This document shows positions 61,274 through 64,000 of a DNA stretch of 64,000 nucleotides, in pieces. A model generated the notes under the pieces. That model did not search any database. It saw only the letters and a program-made list of their open reading frames with translations, and was not told where the DNA came from. Numbering within the stretch: the first letter of the stretch is position 1; each line of letters opens with the position of its first letter. Both the position numbers and the translations under genes were made by a program. This DNA comes from a bacterium 1xD8-48 (lineage in GTDB: Bacteria > Bacillota > Clostridia > Lachnospirales > Lachnospiraceae), in contig QZDS01000023.1 of the NCBI GenBank assembly GCA_009917455.1, positions 19,166 through 83,165 on the forward strand, written 5' to 3'.

Positions 61274-62240
61274 TATAGTAAACGACATAAATATTTTCTA
61301 TTTATTTTTCAGATATCCCTTAGTAAAATAATACTGAGGTGATAGCATGAATGTTAGAAAGTTTAAATCGGACAAAAACGCTTTAATAGCAGAAGGCAAT
61401 CGGATCGTTTCGTCTTCAGATGATGCCAAATTCATAAGAAAAGAAAATATTAAAGTCGTCGTAACTTCTGACCCAAATGCTTTTGGATATACTGTCTGGG
61501 ATGAGCCTTCCTTATCGGACTATATCGCATGTGTAAGGCAATGCCAGCGGCTACTGCATGAACTGGAATTCTCTTTGATACGCCCACAGATATTTCCTTC
61601 CAAAGGCAATGAAGAGAACCCATTGCGTGATGAATTTAAAAAAACATCTCAGAGCCAGAAAACGATCCGGACGCAATCATATGCTACCAGGACGAAGTTC
61701 ACTTCATGGCAGAATCCACGGTTACCCGCGCCTGGTATCCGAAAGGCAGCCGTCCGAAGGTCAAGTCATATCCCGGGCATAAATCCGTTGCTTATAGCGG
61801 TTTTGTGATTCCAGAAACAGGCGAACTCTTCATCACAAAGCCGGACTGGTTCAATTATGAGACCACAATAACATGTATACGTGAATTCCTCACATCACAT
61901 CCTGTAGAGGATGGCAAACACCTTTACATCGTGATGGACAATGCTCCCTGGCACAAAAAAGCAAAACGTCTTATCAATGAAGACGGGCAGTATGCAGACA
62001 TTAAAGAAGCTGCAACCATAATCTCCCTCCCGCCATATTCACCTGATCTTAATCCGATCGAGCAGGTATGGAGGGTTACCCGTCGTGAGAAAACACATAA
62101 CCGATTCAGGGAGACTCTTGAAAAGTTAGTTGGAGTCCTTTATAATTGGTTTTCAACTTTTAAGAAGCCCAATGACAAGCTTGCTACTTTATGCTCTTTT
62201 GCCTGGAGTCAAACGAAAAGAATTAACGTCGTTTACCATA
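61274..62240 (+). mobile_element. IS630-type insertion sequence with TA target duplication
   Basis: The element itself is 61276-62238 (963 bp), flanked by TA at 61274-61275 and 62239-62240. The ends match as imperfect inverted repeats sharing GTAAACGAC (left from 61278, right complement from 62236). The target TA, the end repeats and the DDE transposase fit IS630/Tc1. The element lies inside the lacI-type gene. It may be non-autonomous, since its transposase looks shortened. Confidence 0.85.
61347..62238 (+). pseudogene. IS630-family transposase, frameshifted and probably internally deleted
   Basis: The first frame starts at ATG 61347 (GAGGTGATAGC upstream) and the second carries the DDE core: CYQDEVHFMAES (first Asp), VMDNAPWHKK (second Asp) and LPPYSPDLNPIEQVWR (Glu). 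The frames join by a -1 shift on seven A at 61638-61644 (EFKK to NISEPENDPD). Such shifts are used for expression in IS630 relatives; loss is also possible. Together they give about 297 residues, versus about 330-350 usual, and the HTH expected after residue 30 seems missing. The second frame has no stop inside the element and runs on into the lacI end, to 62458. Confidence 0.7.
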
Positions 62241-62593
62241 AAGTCCCGAAGGACATGGCCGTGGTCGGATATGACGATTTTCTTGCCTCCCATGCGGTCC
62301 CTCCCATAAGCAGCGTGAAATCGCCCCTGGAAGATATGGCGGCAGCGGCCATCAATATTATTCACGAAAACAACCATTCCGGCGGCGAATTTTTTGCAAG
62401 GACAGTGGCGTTAACACCGAAACTTATCGTAAGGGAATCTTCCCGGATAAAATTATAACAAACGAACCGCATACCTGATAAACAGAGCCGGGAAACTGTT
62501 TTTTCCAAAAGACAGAGTAAACGGGTAACTTTTTATAACACTTGGATTTTTGAATTAACTGACAAATCCAAAATTCAGCAAAGGATATTTCAG

Positions 62594-63349
62594 ATGAATA
62601 AAATAGACACAAAAGGACTTTTATTAAGAATTTTTGCTCCCGCTGCAGTTTTGAGTTTGAGCTATTTGTTATTGGGACATTTTTGTAATATACCGTATAT
62701 ACTGCTCTTTTGCATTTTAGGGACATTTACATTAGTACCGATGGAATTGGGAGTGATTCTATCGGCAAGCAAAAAAGAATATGGAACTTATTCTCTTAAA
62801 AGCGCGTTTGCAGGGCAGGAGAAGATTGCAGTTTGGAAAATATTTGCAATTGCGTTTGTATTTTTCGGGATTGCAGGCTTGCTGTCTGTTTTTGTCGCGC
62901 CTGTTGAAAACCAAATATTCGCAACGCTGAGAAGGAATGTACTTGACAATTTACCGGTAGGATTTGACTGGACAAATTATGAATATATGAAATCATTTTC
63001 AAAACCAATACTGATTTTGACCTGTGTATATTATGGTATCTTTAATGTACTGATTGGACCGATAACAGAAGAATTATATTTTAGAGGATATTTAACATCT
63101 CATTATAAAAAACAAATTTCAATTACTCCAATACTTATAGGCGTTTTGTTTTCACTTTATCATTTTTGGCTGCCTTTTAATAATGTATTTCGCATATTAG
63201 CATTTGTACCGGTTGCATATGTGGCATATAAGAAACAGAATTTGTATATAAGCATATATTTTCATTGCTTATGTAACTTGTTTTCAGTAGCAGGATTTAT
63301 ATTGACTGTAATGGGAAATACCAACAGTTTTATGCCTCATTTGAAGTGA
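62594..63349 (+). CDS. CPBP-family (CAAX-like) intramembrane metalloprotease
   Basis: The 251-residue membrane protein has about seven hydrophobic segments and the CPBP motifs: TEELYFRGYL (Glu-Glu and Arg), FSLYHFW (His) and a late FHCLCN (His). It could be a peptide-processing or bacteriocin-immunity-type protein. AAAGGA lies ten bases before the start. It is intact although it lies between two decayed genes, and its codon use is AT-rich. It is different from the paralogue at 40765-41715, with low similarity by eye. Confidence 0.83.
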   Translation: MNKIDTKGLLLRIFAPAAVLSLSYLLLGHFCNIPYILLFCILGTFTLVPMELGVILSASKKEYGTYSLKSAFAGQEKIAVWKIFAIAFVFFGIAGLLSVFVAPVENQIFATLRRNVLDNLPVGFDWTNYEYMKSFSKPILILTCVYYGIFNVLIGPITEELYFRGYLTSHYKKQISITPILIGVLFSLYHFWLPFNNVFRILAFVPVAYVAYKKQNLYISIYFHCLCNLFSVAGFILTVMGNTNSFMPHLK

Positions 63350-63374
63350 CGTTGGGTGATAGGGAGTAATCAGT

Positions 63375-63942
63375 ATGAAATTGTATTACAATAATAATAG
63401 CGAAATATATCTTGCAGGCCTTCCGAGCAAACCTTATAATGAAAGAAAAGGAATGCTTTTGAAGGGATTGGTGTTAAATGGCTGTATATCTGAATACCGG
63501 CTCTGCACTGACGCTGAACTAATCGATAAAAAGCGAATATTTTGTCGATAAATCCGGCATTATCAGAGCGATAAATAAACGTATCCGAACCAGCACAAAA
63601 TACATCTGCATCACGAAGCCGCGCCGATTCGGAAAAACCTCCGTACTGAATATGCTTGGAGCCTATTACTGCAAAGCCGGCGATTCCCAATCAATATTTG
63701 ATAATTTAAACATCAGCAGAAGCGTTGATTACAGAACTCATTTAAATAGTTACAACATCATAAATATGTCGCTGAACAGTCTTCCCGAAAACGGAAATAC
63801 CTATGAAAATTATATTAATTTAATCAAAGATACCTTAAGAGACGACTTGATGGAAGCGTATCCTGCGTTCAGAGAAAAAAGTTTCCGCAAAATATCCGAT
63901 ATGCTTACCGCCACCAATGATGAATTTATCCTTAATCCGTGA
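63375..63942 (+). pseudogene. AAA-ATPase-like protein gene, frameshifted and truncated
   Basis: The start at 63375 has GGGAG nine bases upstream. The frame ends at 63551 after five A at 63528-63532. Removing one A joins it to the next frame (AELIDK-SEYFVDKSGIIRAINK), which holds a Walker-A-like CITKPRRFGKTS and continues to LTATNDEFI, stop 63940-63942. These are the first 190 or so residues of the AAA-ATPase-like (PF09820-type) family with a C-terminal PD-(D/E)XK domain; the Walker B region and everything after it are lost. The frameshift and 3' truncation make it non-functional. No obvious gene follows in the last 58 bases. Confidence 0.75.
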
Positions 63943-64000
63943 AACTCAGATTTATTAAATACCTGCAAAGTCTGTGATTATGTGGTTTTGAAGAGCCAAA

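Larger units (their letters stand above)
60808..62458 (+). pseudogene. LacI-family regulator broken by frameshift, deletion and IS630-type insertion
   Basis: The start at 60808 has GGAGG before it. The LacI HTH is intact (TLNDVTEMADVSIATVSRVL). A run of seven A at 60984-60990 then shifts the frame to a stop at 60999; eight A would give KKSRLIAIITS and continue. The next part (61014-61275) runs from ...PRLTYALSIAANQAGY to AAMQYFNKHKI; it looks shortened by about 100 residues between NSMA and REDCYM compared with a 330-residue LacI. At 61276 an insertion element begins. After 62240 the LacI end follows (KVPKDMAVVGYDDF to the stop at 62458). Without the element and one TA, the text reads NKHKIKVPKDMAVV in frame. 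Confidence 0.8.

Overview
The window looks like a chromosome segment of a Firmicute of the class Clostridia, most likely a Lachnospiraceae-type gut anaerobe. The support is a sporulation-type sigma factor (SigH), the rimP-nusA-ylxR-ylxQ-infB-rbfA-nrnA-truB-ribF order, AGGAGG-type ribosome binding sites with TTGACA/TATAAT promoters, several small Lachnospiraceae-like membrane proteins, and an RND pump with a large coiled-coil insertion and no outer-membrane partners. Almost everything up to 58.6 kb is on the minus strand. The taxonomic placement is inferred from gene content and style, not from a database search.

Layout. (1) 1-654: edge-truncated membrane protein. (2) 741-14376: a large sugar-acid utilisation locus. 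Its first operon encodes an SMP-30 lactonase, a GH105 hydrolase, a lipoprotein binding protein, two ABC permeases and a frameshifted remnant. Next come a GntR/UTRA regulator and an FGGY kinase. A second operon follows: Zn-dehydrogenase, cupin-type phosphoglucose isomerase, AroE-like dehydrogenase, phosphotriesterase-family hydrolase, KDPG aldolase and D-2-hydroxyacid dehydrogenase, closed by a strong bidirectional terminator. A shared TGTAATGACATAA element lies in front of both operons and is a good candidate GntR operator. (3) 14519-23413: a second Zn-dehydrogenase, thiamine pyrophosphokinase, a TetR regulator with an RND pump behind a symmetric bidirectional promoter and palindromic operator, an Rpn-type PD-(D/E)XK protein, and SigH. 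(4) 23461-25021: an AT-rich patch with a C39-like cysteine peptidase homologue, a small ORF and a decayed small membrane protein gene. (5) 25092-30068: SGNH hydrolase with DVSGN repeats, then rlmB, mrnC, cysS and cysE. (6) 30281-40739: NlpC/P60 endopeptidase and the translation/transcription operon from rimP to ribF, with a terminator hairpin in the rimP leader. (7) 40765-46552: CPBP protease, manC, tRNA-Trp, an LCP protein, radA and a small conserved beta protein. (8) 46698-54974: clpC, a short GntR regulator, a poly-Glu SH3 membrane protein, a zinc-ribbon/HTH protein, and purD, purN, purM, purE. (9) 55236-58653: an M29-like aminopeptidase with a long N-terminal extension, two small membrane proteins and pyrE. 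(10) 58867-60457, plus strand: an ECF sigma factor with its membrane anti-sigma partner. (11) 60570-64000: a decaying region. It holds a dapA-like/aldo-keto reductase deletion fusion, a lacI-family gene broken by frameshift, internal deletion and an IS630-type element (the TA duplication can be removed on paper to restore the lacI frame exactly), an intact CPBP protease, and a frameshifted, truncated AAA-ATPase gene.

How the parts work together. The 0.8-14.4 kb locus reads as a complete import and degradation route for a sugar-acid-containing glycoside. The ABC transporter imports it; GH105 and the lactonase open it; dehydrogenases, a hydrolase or lactonase, an isomerase, a kinase and KDPG aldolase take it to central metabolism. 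The exact substrate and reaction order are not readable from sequence, and the enzyme combination does not match a textbook pathway; it is the best candidate here for an undescribed system. The rest is mostly housekeeping plus a degraded accessory end.
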